64,000 nt of DNA from Clostridium_AD estertheticum_D (lineage in GTDB: Bacteria > Bacillota > Clostridia > Clostridiales > Clostridiaceae). The notes beneath the pieces are model-generated. The model made no database searches. It was given only the letters and a program-made list of their open reading frames with translations, and had not been told where the DNA came from. The stretch's first letter is position 1. Each line of letters opens with the position of its first letter. Positions 8,502 to 17,914 of this stretch are shown in pieces. Location of the stretch: NCBI RefSeq assembly GCF_018861295.1, contig NZ_JAHLDM010000024.1, positions 22,362 to 86,361 of the forward strand, given 5' to 3'. Position numbers and translations under genes: made by a program.

Positions 8502-10004
8502 CTACTTCTTATTATTTGATTTCTCACATTCTTTAAGCTCAAAATCGCATTCCATAAGAGGGACTATCTTTGTTTTGTTTACTTTCTTGTATCCAAGATA
8601 AAAGCCTATAACTACAAGAATAATTCCATAATTAGTTATAAAGTCAAACCAGCTGAAGGTTGCAGCTTTGAAAACCCATATATTAGCACCAAATAAAACA
8701 ACAACACAAAGTATTAATGCAAATATAGGACCAAATGGATAAAGCACTGCTTTATATTTTAAGTCTTCAATTTTTCTGCCTTGAGCAACATAAGCTTTTC
8801 TGAATCTGTAGTGACAAACTGCTATTCCCAACCATGCTATAAAAATTGTGATTCCAGATAAGTTGTAAAGTATATAGTATATCTTACCATCACCAACAAG
8901 CGATGCAAGGAAAGCTGTTGATGCAACAGCTGCGGTAAGAATAAGTGCATTTGTTGGAACACCTCTCTTATTTAATTTTCCAAAGCATTTTGGAGCTTTT
9001 CCTTCTTTAGCCATAGCGTATATCATGCGAGATCCTGCATAAAGTCCTGAGTTACCACAGGAAAGAACAGAAGTTAATATAACTGCATTCATTATGGAAG
9101 CAGCAGCTGCGATACCAGATCTTTGGAATACCATAGTAAATGGGCTAAATGCTACATCTGATACACTATTTTTCAATAGATTGTGATCAGTAAAAGGAAT
9201 AATAAAACTAATAACAGCAATTGCACCAATGTAGAATATAAGTATTCTCCAAAAAACTGTATTTATTGCTTTTGGTACATCCTTTTCTGGGTTTTCTGAT
9301 TCACCAGCTGCAAGACCGACCACCTCTGTACCTGCGAAAGAAAATCCTGCTACTAAAAAGCCTGATAATATCGCTATTCCACCTCCTACAAATGGTGCAG
9401 CATGACCTTTGCCATCATTTATCACCCAATTACTAAACCCTATTGAATGGCCTCCCATGATTCCAAATATAATAAGTACACCAACAATAAGAAATACAAT
9501 AATTGTTACTACCTTAATACTTGCAAACCAAAATTCACCTTCACCATATGCTCTTGCAGACATGAGATTTAAACTTACTAAAACAATCAAGAATCCTATA
9601 CTCCAAAATGTTGTTTGAGTACTAGGTAACCAAAATTTAATAACAAGTCCAGCTGCAACCAATTCTGCCGCAACGGTGATAGCCCAGTTAAACCAATAGT
9701 TCCAGCCTAGTGCAAATCCCAGCGCCGGATCGATAAATCTTGATGCGTAGGTTTCAAATGAACCAGCACTTGGTATCAATGTTGCCATTTCTCCCAGTGA
9801 TGTCATTAAGAAAAACACAAGAATACCCATAATACCGTATGCTACAATTGCACCACCAGGCCCTGAAGAACTAACGGCGTTACCACAAGTAAAGAATAGA
9901 CCTGTTCCGATTGCACCCCCTATAGCAATCATGTTCATATGTCTTGGTTTTAGAGATCGTTTTAACCCACTTTCACTTGTATCCTCTACTACATTATTAC
10001 TCAT
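8502..10004 (-). CDS. Amino-acid permease, probably histidine (HutM-like, AAT family)
   Basis: A 500-residue APC-superfamily permease with about 12 hydrophobic segments. The N-terminus (LKRSLKPRHMNMIAIGGAIGTGLFF) is the cytoplasmic tail plus TM1 signature of the amino-acid transporter family that includes LysP, HisP/RocE and HutM. It should import an amino acid with protons across the cytoplasmic membrane. Histidine is inferred from its location between hutH and hutD; the sequence alone would also allow lysine or arginine. The start follows AGGGAGAC. The gap to hutH is 100 bases with no obvious terminator. Confidence 0.87.
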   Translation of the reverse strand: MSNNVVEDTSESGLKRSLKPRHMNMIAIGGAIGTGLFFTCGNAVSSSGPGGAIVAYGIMGILVFFLMTSLGEMATLIPSAGSFETYASRFIDPALGFALGWNYWFNWAITVAAELVAAGLVIKFWLPSTQTTFWSIGFLIVLVSLNLMSARAYGEGEFWFASIKVVTIIVFLIVGVLIIFGIMGGHSIGFSNWVINDGKGHAAPFVGGGIAILSGFLVAGFSFAGTEVVGLAAGESENPEKDVPKAINTVFWRILIFYIGAIAVISFIIPFTDHNLLKNSVSDVAFSPFTMVFQRSGIAAAASIMNAVILTSVLSCGNSGLYAGSRMIYAMAKEGKAPKCFGKLNKRGVPTNALILTAAVASTAFLASLVGDGKIYYILYNLSGITIFIAWLGIAVCHYRFRKAYVAQGRKIEDLKYKAVLYPFGPIFALILCVVVLFGANIWVFKAATFSWFDFITNYGIILVVIGFYLGYKKVNKTKIVPLMECDFELKECEKSNNKK

Positions 10005-10104
10005 AAAAGTCTCCCTTTATTTTGTTTACACAAAGTTATTTGTAAGCTCCAAAACAAAAAATAATTTCTATACTGTGACACCCAATTTTCTACTTTATGT
10101 TATA

Positions 10105-11634
10105 TTAATATTCTATTTCAACTACTTTTTCTACTGCTTCTAATAATTTCCCGCTCTTAACAAGCTCAGTAACTCTATCTAAATCTTTATACATAACTAT
10201 ATCATACTCAATAAAGTCTACAGATTTCCTAACTAAATTGTAAGCTTCTTGGGTTGCCATGCCAAGTTTAAATCCAGCACCTTTTCTGAAATCTATAGCC
10301 TGACATGCAGCTAATATTTCTGTTGAAACTACTCTAGTTGCATTATCAACTATGTCTCGAGCCTTTCTTGCTGCTATTGTTCCCATACTAACTAGGTCTT
10401 CTTGATTAGCTGATGAAGGTATTGAGTCTACTGATGCAGGATGAGCTAGTATTTTATTTTCAGATACTAAAGCTGCTGCTGCATATTGGGTAATCATAAA
10501 TCCTGAGTTTAATCCACCATGTTTAGCTAAGAACGCTGGCAAATCATTCAATTGAGGGTTAATTAATCTTTCTAATCTTCTTTCAGATACGCTAGCAATT
10601 TCAGCTGATCCAATTCCTAAGAAGTCAAAACTTAATGCCATAGGTTCTCCGTGGAAATTACCTCCTGAAATTACATCTCCTTCTTCTGTTACTATAGGAT
10701 TATCTGTAACTGAATTTATTTCCATTTCAACTTGAGCTTTTACATAATTTATGGCATCCTTGCTTGCACCATGAATTTGTGGTATACATCTTAATGAGTA
10801 AGCATCCTGCACTCTTATTTCGCCTTGTCTTGTTACATAAGTACTGCCTTCAACTAGTTTTAATATATTTCTTGCTGTTGCTAATTGTCCTGGATGTGGT
10901 CTTAGTACATGAATTCTTGGATCAAAAGCATCTGTAATTCCTCTTAAAGCTTCCATTGATAAAGCTGCCGCTATATCACTAATTTTTAATAACTTTATGG
11001 CATCATAAGTAGCTAAAGCTCCTGTTGCAGTTAAGACTTGAGTGCCATTTATAAGTGCTAATCCTTCTTTTGCATCAAGTTCTATTATGGTAATTCCTGC
11101 TCTTTCCATAGCAATGCTACCTGGTAATATTTCTCCTTTATACTCTGCTTCACCTTCACCAATCATAGGTAAAACCATATGTGCAAGTGGAGCTAAATCT
11201 CCTGATGCTCCCAAAGATCCCTTTTCAGGAATTATTGGATAAACACCTTTATTAATCATTTCAATCAGTGTTTGTAAAGTATTTGGTCTTATTCCTGAAA
11301 ATCCTTTTGATAGTGCATTAGCTCTTAAAAGCATTATAGCTCGTACAACATCATTTGAGAATTTAGGACCATATCCACAGGCATGTGAACAAATTAAATT
11401 TCTTTGAAGTGTTCTACAATCTTCTTTAGAAATACTCACATTACAAAACTCGCCAAAACCTGTAGTTACACCATAAACAGCCTTTTCATTTTTAACTATA
11501 TCATCAATTATTGCTCTTGATTTTTTAACTCTTTCTAGAGCACTTTCTTTTATTGAAACCTTACAACCTTTTCTAGCTATATTTACCATTTCCTCTAAAG
11601 TTAAATCATTTCCTGTCAAAAATATTTCTTTCAT
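10105..11634 (-). CDS. hutH: Histidine ammonia-lyase
   Basis: A 509-residue histidase that deaminates L-histidine to trans-urocanate without a cofactor. The MIO-forming tripeptide Ala143-Ser144-Gly145 is seen in GSLGASGDLAPLAH. The substrate-loop Tyr54 lies in YGVTTGFG, and the SSANQEDLVSMG block characteristic of HAL is present. It is the first gene of the minus-strand hut operon and starts behind AGGGGGAA. A cre-like site lies 27-40 bases upstream of its start, and a large divergently transcribed regulator lies beyond that. Confidence 0.97.
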   Translation of the reverse strand: MKEIFLTGNDLTLEEMVNIARKGCKVSIKESALERVKKSRAIIDDIVKNEKAVYGVTTGFGEFCNVSISKEDCRTLQRNLICSHACGYGPKFSNDVVRAIMLLRANALSKGFSGIRPNTLQTLIEMINKGVYPIIPEKGSLGASGDLAPLAHMVLPMIGEGEAEYKGEILPGSIAMERAGITIIELDAKEGLALINGTQVLTATGALATYDAIKLLKISDIAAALSMEALRGITDAFDPRIHVLRPHPGQLATARNILKLVEGSTYVTRQGEIRVQDAYSLRCIPQIHGASKDAINYVKAQVEMEINSVTDNPIVTEEGDVISGGNFHGEPMALSFDFLGIGSAEIASVSERRLERLINPQLNDLPAFLAKHGGLNSGFMITQYAAAALVSENKILAHPASVDSIPSSANQEDLVSMGTIAARKARDIVDNATRVVSTEILAACQAIDFRKGAGFKLGMATQEAYNLVRKSVDFIEYDIVMYKDLDRVTELVKSGKLLEAVEKVVEIEY

Positions 11635-11660
11635 TTCTATTCCCCCTAAAATTTATGTAG

Positions 11661-11674
11661 TGTAAACGTTATCT
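11661..11674. promoter_or_regulatory. Candidate cre site (CcpA) in the hutH leader
   Basis: TGTAAACGTTATCT fits the Gram-positive catabolite-response consensus WTGNAANCGNWNNCW except for the first W (a G here). It lies 27-40 bases before the hutH start codon, where CcpA could act as a roadblock. The hut operon of Bacillus subtilis is under catabolite repression. A possible but weak minus-strand promoter (TTGATG, 17 bases, TATTCA) lies just upstream, at about 11690-11720. Confidence 0.55.
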
Positions 11675-11918
11675 TATTTTTATGAATACTTATGGTTAAT
11701 TTTAACATCAAAGCGTCAAATAAGTGTCTATTATAAATTGTTAACAAAATATGCCGAAATTTCAAAGTATATACTGCACAGTAGTAGCTCATTAAATTTT
11801 TTCACATCTAAATGCATTTATATCCTTGGCCAAATCATATTTTCCATTTTTGTTCTTTCATTTATATAATATTTTACCATTACGTCTATATTACATCTAT
11901 TAATTCGGAATTATATTT
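11675..11918. other. Divergent hutH/regulator intergenic region
   Basis: A 352-base stretch separates hutH from the regulator start (11635-11986). Apart from the separately listed cre-like site and the regulator promoter, it is AT-rich with a few short dyads (for example the GTTAATTTTAAC-like dyad near 11697-11708). I see no ORF. It should contain the hut control sites. Confidence 0.5.
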
Positions 11919-11954
11919 TGGATTTTTATACAAATTGTAGTATAATTTGTATAA
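11919..11954 (+). promoter_or_regulatory. Regulator promoter overlapped by a perfect inverted repeat
   Basis: A -35 TTGGAT (11919-11924), 16-base spacer and perfect -10 TATAAT (11941-11946) precede the regulator start by about 40 bases. The 11-bp arms TTATACAAATT (11926-11936) and AATTTGTATAA (11944-11954), separated by 7 bases, are exact complements. They straddle the -10, so a dimer bound there would block RNA polymerase. This suggests autoregulation by the large regulator (inference). Confidence 0.65.
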
Positions 11955-11986
11955 GAAAGTTTGTGGAATTATATTGGAGTGATTTA

Positions 11987-14900
11987 ATGGATTATATATA
12001 TTGTAAAATGTTTGGTAATTTTAACGTAACTGTCAATAAGGAGGAAATATTCTTCCCTTACAGTAAAGCTCAAGGTCTATTTTGTTATTTACTACTAAAT
12101 AAGCAAGATAACAGAGAACATCTTTCAGAACTTTTTTGGGCTAATCAAGAAGAAGGTTATGCCAAAAAGAATCTAAGAAATGCTATCTATAAAATAAATA
12201 AATGCTCTAATGTTTCGGTATTGGTGTCCCCTCAAAAATCAATAATTATGCTCAATCCAAATATAGAAATAAATGCAGATATATATAAGTTTATGAGCGA
12301 TGAAAATGAAATAGATATTTTTAAAGGAGAATTTTTACAGGGATTTTGTCCTAAAAATGCAGAGAATTTTGAAATTTGGATATTAGAAATGCGTGAAAAT
12401 TTGCAATGTATATATATAGATAGATTGAATAAAAAAATAGAAAAAGAATTCCAAAATAATAATTATAATATTGTTGAAAAATATTCAAAGTTATTAATAA
12501 AAATAGATGAATTTAATGAAAATGCTTATGTATATTTACTTGAAAGTTATAAAAAACAAGGCAAATATACCATAGCAATTGAAGCATACAATAATATTAA
12601 GAGATTATTTAAAGATGAACTATCCATTTCTCCTAACGATAAAATATTAAACGTAGTTAATGAAATAGTAGATATTATGAATACAAGGGGAATTAATAAA
12701 AACACTGATGAATTTTTCTATGGAAGATATAATGAATTGAGAATATTACAAAATACTTACAATGATTTCAAGAAAAATGGATGTTTAAAATCCGTGCTTT
12801 TGGTAGGTGAAGCCGGTATAGGTAAAACACGACTTAAAGATAAATTTATAGAAATAGTTGATGTGGATACAACTTATATTTTAGAAACTTATTGTTTTCA
12901 ATTTGAAAAAGATTGCATTTTAAAGCCATGGAATGTTATATTATCTAAACTATCTCAAATTATGAAATATAAAAAAATTAAAATTCCAAGTTTATGGGAA
13001 AATATTATTGAAAATTGTTTTTCAGGTTTTAATAAATTAAGCAATATAGAACAAGGCATTAAAATTTCAGATAATAAATATACGTTAAAATATGAATTAA
13101 TTAGTAATATAATAACTAATATACTTACTAAAATAGCAGAAACAAAAAAAGTAATACTTATTTTCGAAGATATACAGTGGATTGATAATGGTAGTTTAAG
13201 GATTTTAAGCAGTATGATTTTACATTGTAATACTAATATTTTGTGTTTCATGACCTATAGAAATGAATACAATATCGAAATAGATAAATTCCTAGTTTCA
13301 GCAAATAATCATAATAAAATTTTAAGGCTTGATTTGTTAAGATTTAATAATGTTGAAGTAGAAAATTTCATTAAAATTGTTCTTCCCAAAAACAATTTTA
13401 ACAAAGAGATATTAAATAAAATATACAATGAAACTGAAGGAAATGCATTTTTTTTAACAGAATATATTAATACTATAAAGTTTAATAGTGATATAAATAT
13501 TATGTCTTCTAAAATGCAAGATATAATGAAAAGTAGGTTTTTAGATATTTCAGAAGAATGTAAAACCATTTTGAGAATCTCATCTTTATTCTTTGATGAA
13601 ATTCCTTTATACATTTTACATGAACTTACAGGAGAAGAAGAACTTAAAATAATTGATTCAATAGAAGAACTTGAAAATAAATTCATATTAAAAGAAGTTA
13701 CTAACAATAATTTACTAAGTTTTATGTTTACACATCAGAAGTTAAGAGAATTCATTTATATTAATCTATCTTTTGCAAGAAGAAAAATTCTTCATAATAA
13801 GATAGGATTTATTATAGAAAAAAGTTTAACAAATAACAAACAAGATATAACCATTTACAACAAACTTGTTTATCATTTTTCAAATGCAGATAATAATATA
13901 TCAACATTGAAATATAGTATAAAAAGTCTAAATGTATATTTGAATTTTAGCCATGAACTTTATCCAGTACTATATTCGAAAGATGTTAATTTTTATAATA
14001 ACTTATATTTTAGTAATAACAAAACCATTAAAAGCATAGCGAAAATAGAAATTCTATTATTAAAAGTAAAAAATGATTATAAAAGTTCTAAGGAAGTTTT
14101 GAGATTAGAGATAGAATTTTTACATATTAAAGGAAGATATCTTATAAGAGAAGGAGATTATGAAAAAGGTGTTGAGTTCATAAGTGAAATGATAGAAAAA
14201 GCTAATGAAATTGATGATTCAGATTACTCTATAGAAGGGTATAAGCAGATGATATATTATTGTATACAGACCAATAATATTGATGACATGATAAAATATG
14301 TAAATATAGGTTTAGATAAAGCAGCAGATTGTAATTATCATATGGAAATAGGTATATTTTTACGATTTAAAGCACTATATAAAAAAATGCAAGGAAAATA
14401 TAACGAAGCAGAGAAACTCTTTAATGAATCTATAAATGTTTTTAATGTAACTAAAAGTGTAGCTGATAAATATGCCTTAAGTATAGCAGCTGCTTATAAC
14501 TATATAGGAGATATAAGAAGACAAAACATGAAATTTGAGGAAGCTTTAGAATTTTTTAAAAAAGCAATAAAAATATGTGAAGAAAAAAATATACTTACCA
14601 GTCTTTCTATTTTTAGTATAAATGCTGGTGAAACATGTTTCAATATGGGATCGTATTCTAAGGCAAAAACATATTTTCAAAGGGCTATGGATATATATAA
14701 ACAATTCGATTTAATGTGGGAAAAGTCTATTGTAGAATCCTTTATGTCTAAAATAATAATTAATGAAGGAAATTATGAAGGTGCTTTAGAATATTTAAAA
14801 AATTCAGATTTACATTCAAGATTGCTAAAAAATCCTCATGAAATTGGAATCGTATATATGGTAAAAGCTCAAATTAAAAATGAAATGAAAAATAATGATA

Positions 14901-15043
14901 ATTTAAATAAAATTTTTAATATATACTTGAATGAAACTTTACAATTCTATTGTAAAAATAGTATTAAATTTTTGACTTCCTCAAAGGATAACTATGAAAT
15001 AGATTTGCTAAACACCTTAATGAATAAAGATAATATTCTTTAA
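11987..15043 (+). CDS. Large SARP/BTAD-AAA-TPR transcriptional regulator, probable hut regulator
   Basis: About 1018 residues from the ATG at 11987 (behind TTGGAG). An earlier in-frame ATG at 11918 overlaps the promoter and is unlikely. Residues ~1-95 resemble an OmpR-type winged helix, and ~95-225 a bacterial transcriptional activation domain with helical repeats. Residues ~245-430 hold an AAA/STAND ATPase with Walker A (VGEAGIGKTRL) and a hhhhED Walker B (VILIFEDIQWID). The last ~400 residues are tetratricopeptide-like repeats (NYIGDIRRQNMKFEEALEFF type). This is MalT/SARP-like architecture, where the TPR part senses a ligand. Divergence from hutH makes it the best candidate hut activator; the better-known Bacillus regulator HutP is absent from the window. 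Confidence 0.8.
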   Translation: MDYIYCKMFGNFNVTVNKEEIFFPYSKAQGLFCYLLLNKQDNREHLSELFWANQEEGYAKKNLRNAIYKINKCSNVSVLVSPQKSIIMLNPNIEINADIYKFMSDENEIDIFKGEFLQGFCPKNAENFEIWILEMRENLQCIYIDRLNKKIEKEFQNNNYNIVEKYSKLLIKIDEFNENAYVYLLESYKKQGKYTIAIEAYNNIKRLFKDELSISPNDKILNVVNEIVDIMNTRGINKNTDEFFYGRYNELRILQNTYNDFKKNGCLKSVLLVGEAGIGKTRLKDKFIEIVDVDTTYILETYCFQFEKDCILKPWNVILSKLSQIMKYKKIKIPSLWENIIENCFSGFNKLSNIEQGIKISDNKYTLKYELISNIITNILTKIAETKKVILIFEDIQWIDNGSLRILSSMILHCNTNILCFMTYRNEYNIEIDKFLVSANNHNKILRLDLLRFNNVEVENFIKIVLPKNNFNKEILNKIYNETEGNAFFLTEYINTIKFNSDINIMSSKMQDIMKSRFLDISEECKTILRISSLFFDEIPLYILHELTGEEELKIIDSIEELENKFILKEVTNNNLLSFMFTHQKLREFIYINLSFARRKILHNKIGFIIEKSLTNNKQDITIYNKLVYHFSNADNNISTLKYSIKSLNVYLNFSHELYPVLYSKDVNFYNNLYFSNNKTIKSIAKIEILLLKVKNDYKSSKEVLRLEIEFLHIKGRYLIREGDYEKGVEFISEMIEKANEIDDSDYSIEGYKQMIYYCIQTNNIDDMIKYVNIGLDKAADCNYHMEIGIFLRFKALYKKMQGKYNEAEKLFNESINVFNVTKSVADKYALSIAAAYNYIGDIRRQNMKFEEALEFFKKAIKICEEKNILTSLSIFSINAGETCFNMGSYSKAKTYFQRAMDIYKQFDLMWEKSIVESFMSKIIINEGNYEGALEYLKNSDLHSRLLKNPHEIGIVYMVKAQIKNEMKNNDNLNKIFNIYLNETLQFYCKNSIKFLTSSKDNYEIDLLNTLMNKDNIL

Positions 15044-15109
15044 AGGTAGAATCTACTATTCTAATGTCTGAGATTAGTCCCAGACATCAGAAGCAAAAAA
15101 AATATTTTA

Positions 15110-15160
15110 TAGTGGAGTTGGCTGCATTGCAGTGACTGCAAATGTAGCTCACATTAGTGG
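15110..15160. repeat. 45-base insertion bracketed by CCACTA direct repeats at the citF copy-1 stop
   Basis: Compared with the second citF copy, this end carries 45 extra bases lying between two copies of TAGTGG/CCACTA (15110-15115 and 15155-15160). The extra segment contains a small dyad (TTGCAGTGACTGCAA). It changes the citF C-terminus from PL-stop to PLM-stop. No clear terminator was found after this citF. Confidence 0.6.
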
Positions 15161-16690
15161 CTTTCGAACCACATCAATTACAGAACCATCTCTATATTCT
15201 ATAACTGCAACTATTTCATCTGAAAATTCAATTTTCTTGGGTTTACCTGTTATTTTCTCAGCTATATCTTTTAACTCACCAATTGTCCTTATAGGAAGGT
15301 TAGTATTCTTTAATTTCTCTATTATGTCTGTCCTTCTTGGATTAACTGCTATTCCTCTTTCTGTTACGATAACGTCAATACTTTCTCCTGGTGTTGTTAT
15401 CGTAGTTATATTATCCTTTATAATTGGAAGCCTTGCCTTAGTTAATTGCGTTACAATTATTGTGAGTTTAGCCCCTGATGCTGTATCACTATGGCCTCCG
15501 GAACCACCCATGATAGTTCCATCTGAACCCGTGGTTACATTAACATTAAAATTTGTGTCTATTTCTGTAGCACCTAAGATAACTATATCTAGTTTGTTTA
15601 CAACTGCACCTTTGTTATCTGGATTTGCGTACATGGACGCAGACATTCTTTGATGTTTATAAGTACTTACATAAGACTTAATTGCTTGCATATCAAAACA
15701 CTGTACATCAAATAAAGATCTAAATAAGCCTTCTTCAAACATGTCTACAAGATATCCAGTTATTCCACCTGATGCAAAACTTCCAACTATAGCATTCTCT
15801 TTCATATATTTTCTTAGCTCCGCAGCTACAGCTAAAGAAATTCCACCTGCACCTGTTTGAAATGACATTTCATTTTTTACAAGCCCCGTCGCCACCATAA
15901 CGTCACTTGCCATTTTAGCTATTTTAAGTCCTACTGGATCCTTAGTTATTTTTGTAGTACCCGATACTATTCCATCTAGATCACCGATGGAATCTATTTT
16001 TACAATATAATCCACATATATTTGACTTATCTCTATTGGGCAAGCTGGATATGGAACTAAATTATCAGTAACTGCTACAACCATATCTGCACACTGGGCA
16101 TCTGCTACTGCATATCCTAGCGCTCCGCAGGCAGATTTCCCATATAATCCATTGATGTTTCCATAGTTATCTGCTGTTGGCGCTGCAATGAAAGCAACAT
16201 CTATGTGTAAATCTCCACTTTCTATTGCTCTAGCACGTCCACCATGGGTGTGCATTATAACTGGTGTTTTTAATATTCCCCTGGAAATTTCTTCAGCTAT
16301 TGGACCTGACATATAATTAGTCACAATTCTAGTAATTACACCGTTTTTTATATGCTTTATTAAAGGAAAATTATTTGGGAACAGAGCGCTTGCAGCTAGG
16401 GTAATATTTTTTATTCCTCTTTTAGCAATAGCATCCACCACTAAATTCAATACATTATCGCCATTTCTTAAATGATGATGGAATGAAATAGTCATCCCAT
16501 CCTTTAAAGAAACCTTATCAAAAACACTATCCATGTTAGGTAAAACCTTTTCATTATCTGGTATTACAGAATTTAGTTTTACTTCTTTCTTAAGTTTAGA
16601 ACCTGCATTTTTAAATGCACCTTCAAATGGGATTACTTTTCCATAGCCTTCTATATATTCCGGTATCTCTCTCTCTAATATATTTTTCAT
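15149..16690 (-). CDS. citF: Citrate/citramalate lyase alpha subunit (CoA transferase), copy 1
   Basis: A ~513-residue CitF-type alpha subunit, which swaps the acetyl group on the ACP-bound prosthetic thiol for the incoming hydroxy-acid. It has CoA-transferase-like blocks (GMTISFHHHLRNG, TNYMSGPIAEEIS, GGSGGHSDTASGAKL). I start it at the ATG at 16688-16690 (MKNILERE), because the upstream in-frame GTG lies inside the GAGGTGATAAT ribosome site. The gene is last in the glm-mal-cit operon, so the substrate is probably citramalate, as in the methylaspartate pathway of Clostridium tetanomorphum (inference). Most of the gene appears identical to copy 2. Confidence 0.92.
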   Translation of the reverse strand: MKNILEREIPEYIEGYGKVIPFEGAFKNAGSKLKKEVKLNSVIPDNEKVLPNMDSVFDKVSLKDGMTISFHHHLRNGDNVLNLVVDAIAKRGIKNITLAASALFPNNFPLIKHIKNGVITRIVTNYMSGPIAEEISRGILKTPVIMHTHGGRARAIESGDLHIDVAFIAAPTADNYGNINGLYGKSACGALGYAVADAQCADMVVAVTDNLVPYPACPIEISQIYVDYIVKIDSIGDLDGIVSGTTKITKDPVGLKIAKMASDVMVATGLVKNEMSFQTGAGGISLAVAAELRKYMKENAIVGSFASGGITGYLVDMFEEGLFRSLFDVQCFDMQAIKSYVSTYKHQRMSASMYANPDNKGAVVNKLDIVILGATEIDTNFNVNVTTGSDGTIMGGSGGHSDTASGAKLTIIVTQLTKARLPIIKDNITTITTPGESIDVIVTERGIAVNPRRTDIIEKLKNTNLPIRTIGELKDIAEKITGKPKKIEFSDEIVAVIEYRDGSVIDVVRKPLM

Positions 16691-16740
16691 TATTATCACC
16701 TCAATTAGCTAATCCACTAAAGTAGATTTCACCTATACTT

Positions 16741-17613
16741 TTACATAATACCTAAAAGCTTTGCTAATTCTACTGTATTTTTAGCTCTATTTATAACTGG
16801 TGCATCTACCATTTTCCCATCTAAGGAAAATACTCCTTTACCATCCTTTTCTGCTTCTATCATAGCCGCGAGAACTCTTTTGGCGTGTTTTATTTCTTCT
16901 TGAGTTGGAGCAAATACAGAATGAATAAGATCAATTTGTCTTGGATTTATTGCAGCTTTACCTGTGAGTCCTAAGCTTTTAGCTCTAACTGTGTCTTTTG
17001 CTAGTCCCTCAAAATCGTTAGTATCTGTAAATGGGGTATCAATAGAATCTATCTTCATCGCCTTACATGCAATTGCAACCCGATTTCTTGCATAGAAGAT
17101 TTCTTCTCCTTCTTTAGTTCTTTTTATACCTAAATCTGAGGTTAAGTCCTCTCCTCCAAGTAAAACAGCTACTACCCTTTTGGAAGATTTTATTATATTA
17201 TATACATTTTCAACTCCATAAGCAGTTTCCACAATAGGAATTAACTTTATACTTCCATTTGAGAAATCTTCCTGGATTTCTATTTTTGTAAGTATTTCAT
17301 CTATAGCCACAAGTTCTTCTTCTGTAGCTTTTGGTATCATTAATGCATCCGGTTTAACTCTTGCAATTACATCAATATCCTTTTGTGAATATTCAGTAGT
17401 AAATGGATTTACCCTTACTACTACTTCTACATTTTCATAATCCACATTCTTTATTGCTTCTTTCACTAAAATTCTAGCACTATCTTTTTCTGTTAAACTA
17501 ACAGCATCCTCTAAATCCAATATAATTGAATCAGCACCTAGAATTCCTGCATTCTGAAGCATCCCTGAATTATTTCCTGGCATAAAAAGCATAGTCCTTC
17601 TGAATTTTTTCAT
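16741..17613 (-). CDS. citE: Citrate/citramalate lyase beta subunit, copy 1
   Basis: A ~290-residue HpcH/HpaI-fold (TIM barrel) beta subunit that cleaves the ACP-bound hydroxyacyl thioester. Motifs are FRRTMLFMPGNNSGM, ADSIILDLEDAVS (Mg ligand region), VVVRVNPF, LIPIVETAYGV and LLGGEDLTSDLG. The ATG at 17611-17613 is chosen; an in-frame GTG three codons earlier is part of the ribosome site AGAGGTG. It follows citD by 12 bases and precedes citF by about 50. Confidence 0.93.
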   Translation of the reverse strand: MKKFRRTMLFMPGNNSGMLQNAGILGADSIILDLEDAVSLTEKDSARILVKEAIKNVDYENVEVVVRVNPFTTEYSQKDIDVIARVKPDALMIPKATEEELVAIDEILTKIEIQEDFSNGSIKLIPIVETAYGVENVYNIIKSSKRVVAVLLGGEDLTSDLGIKRTKEGEEIFYARNRVAIACKAMKIDSIDTPFTDTNDFEGLAKDTVRAKSLGLTGKAAINPRQIDLIHSVFAPTQEEIKHAKRVLAAMIEAEKDGKGVFSLDGKMVDAPVINRAKNTVELAKLLGIM

Positions 17614-17625
17614 ATAAATCACCTC

Positions 17626-17889
17626 TTACTGAGCTCTTTTTATAGCGGTTTCTATTCTAGCCTTTATTGTATAGTTTAATGCACCCTTATCTAGAGCAGT
17701 TACTATAACATCTTCTACTCCAATTTCATTAAGTGTCTCTAGTATTACTCTTTTTATTTCATCCCCAAATTGTTTCATAACAATACTTTGAAGCTTTATT
17801 TCAATGCCACCCTTAAGATTTGGCATAAGCATAATGTATATATCATTAGATTCCATTGTTCCCGCTTTGGATGGTTTATTAATTTTCAT
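17626..17889 (-). CDS. citD: Citrate/citramalate lyase gamma subunit (acyl carrier protein), copy 1
   Basis: An 87-residue ACP subunit that carries the 2'-(5''-triphosphoribosyl)-3'-dephospho-CoA arm. The attachment serine lies near the start, in KPSKAGTMESNDIYIML (the Ser of the GTMESND block, at about 14). The length is normal for CitD. The start follows GAGGTGATACC. It belongs to the citDEF set at the end of the glutamate-mutase operon and is loaded by CitX, encoded at 25.97 kb. Confidence 0.93.
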   Translation of the reverse strand: MKINKPSKAGTMESNDIYIMLMPNLKGGIEIKLQSIVMKQFGDEIKRVILETLNEIGVEDVIVTALDKGALNYTIKARIETAIKRAQ

Positions 17890-17914
17890 GGTATCACCTC
17901 ACGCTAAAATTAAA

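Noticed and set aside
15132..15653. Plus-strand 173-codon frame opposite citF (and its twin at 29907-30236)
   Set aside because: Antisense shadow of the citF genes; its conservation in both copies follows from the citF identity.
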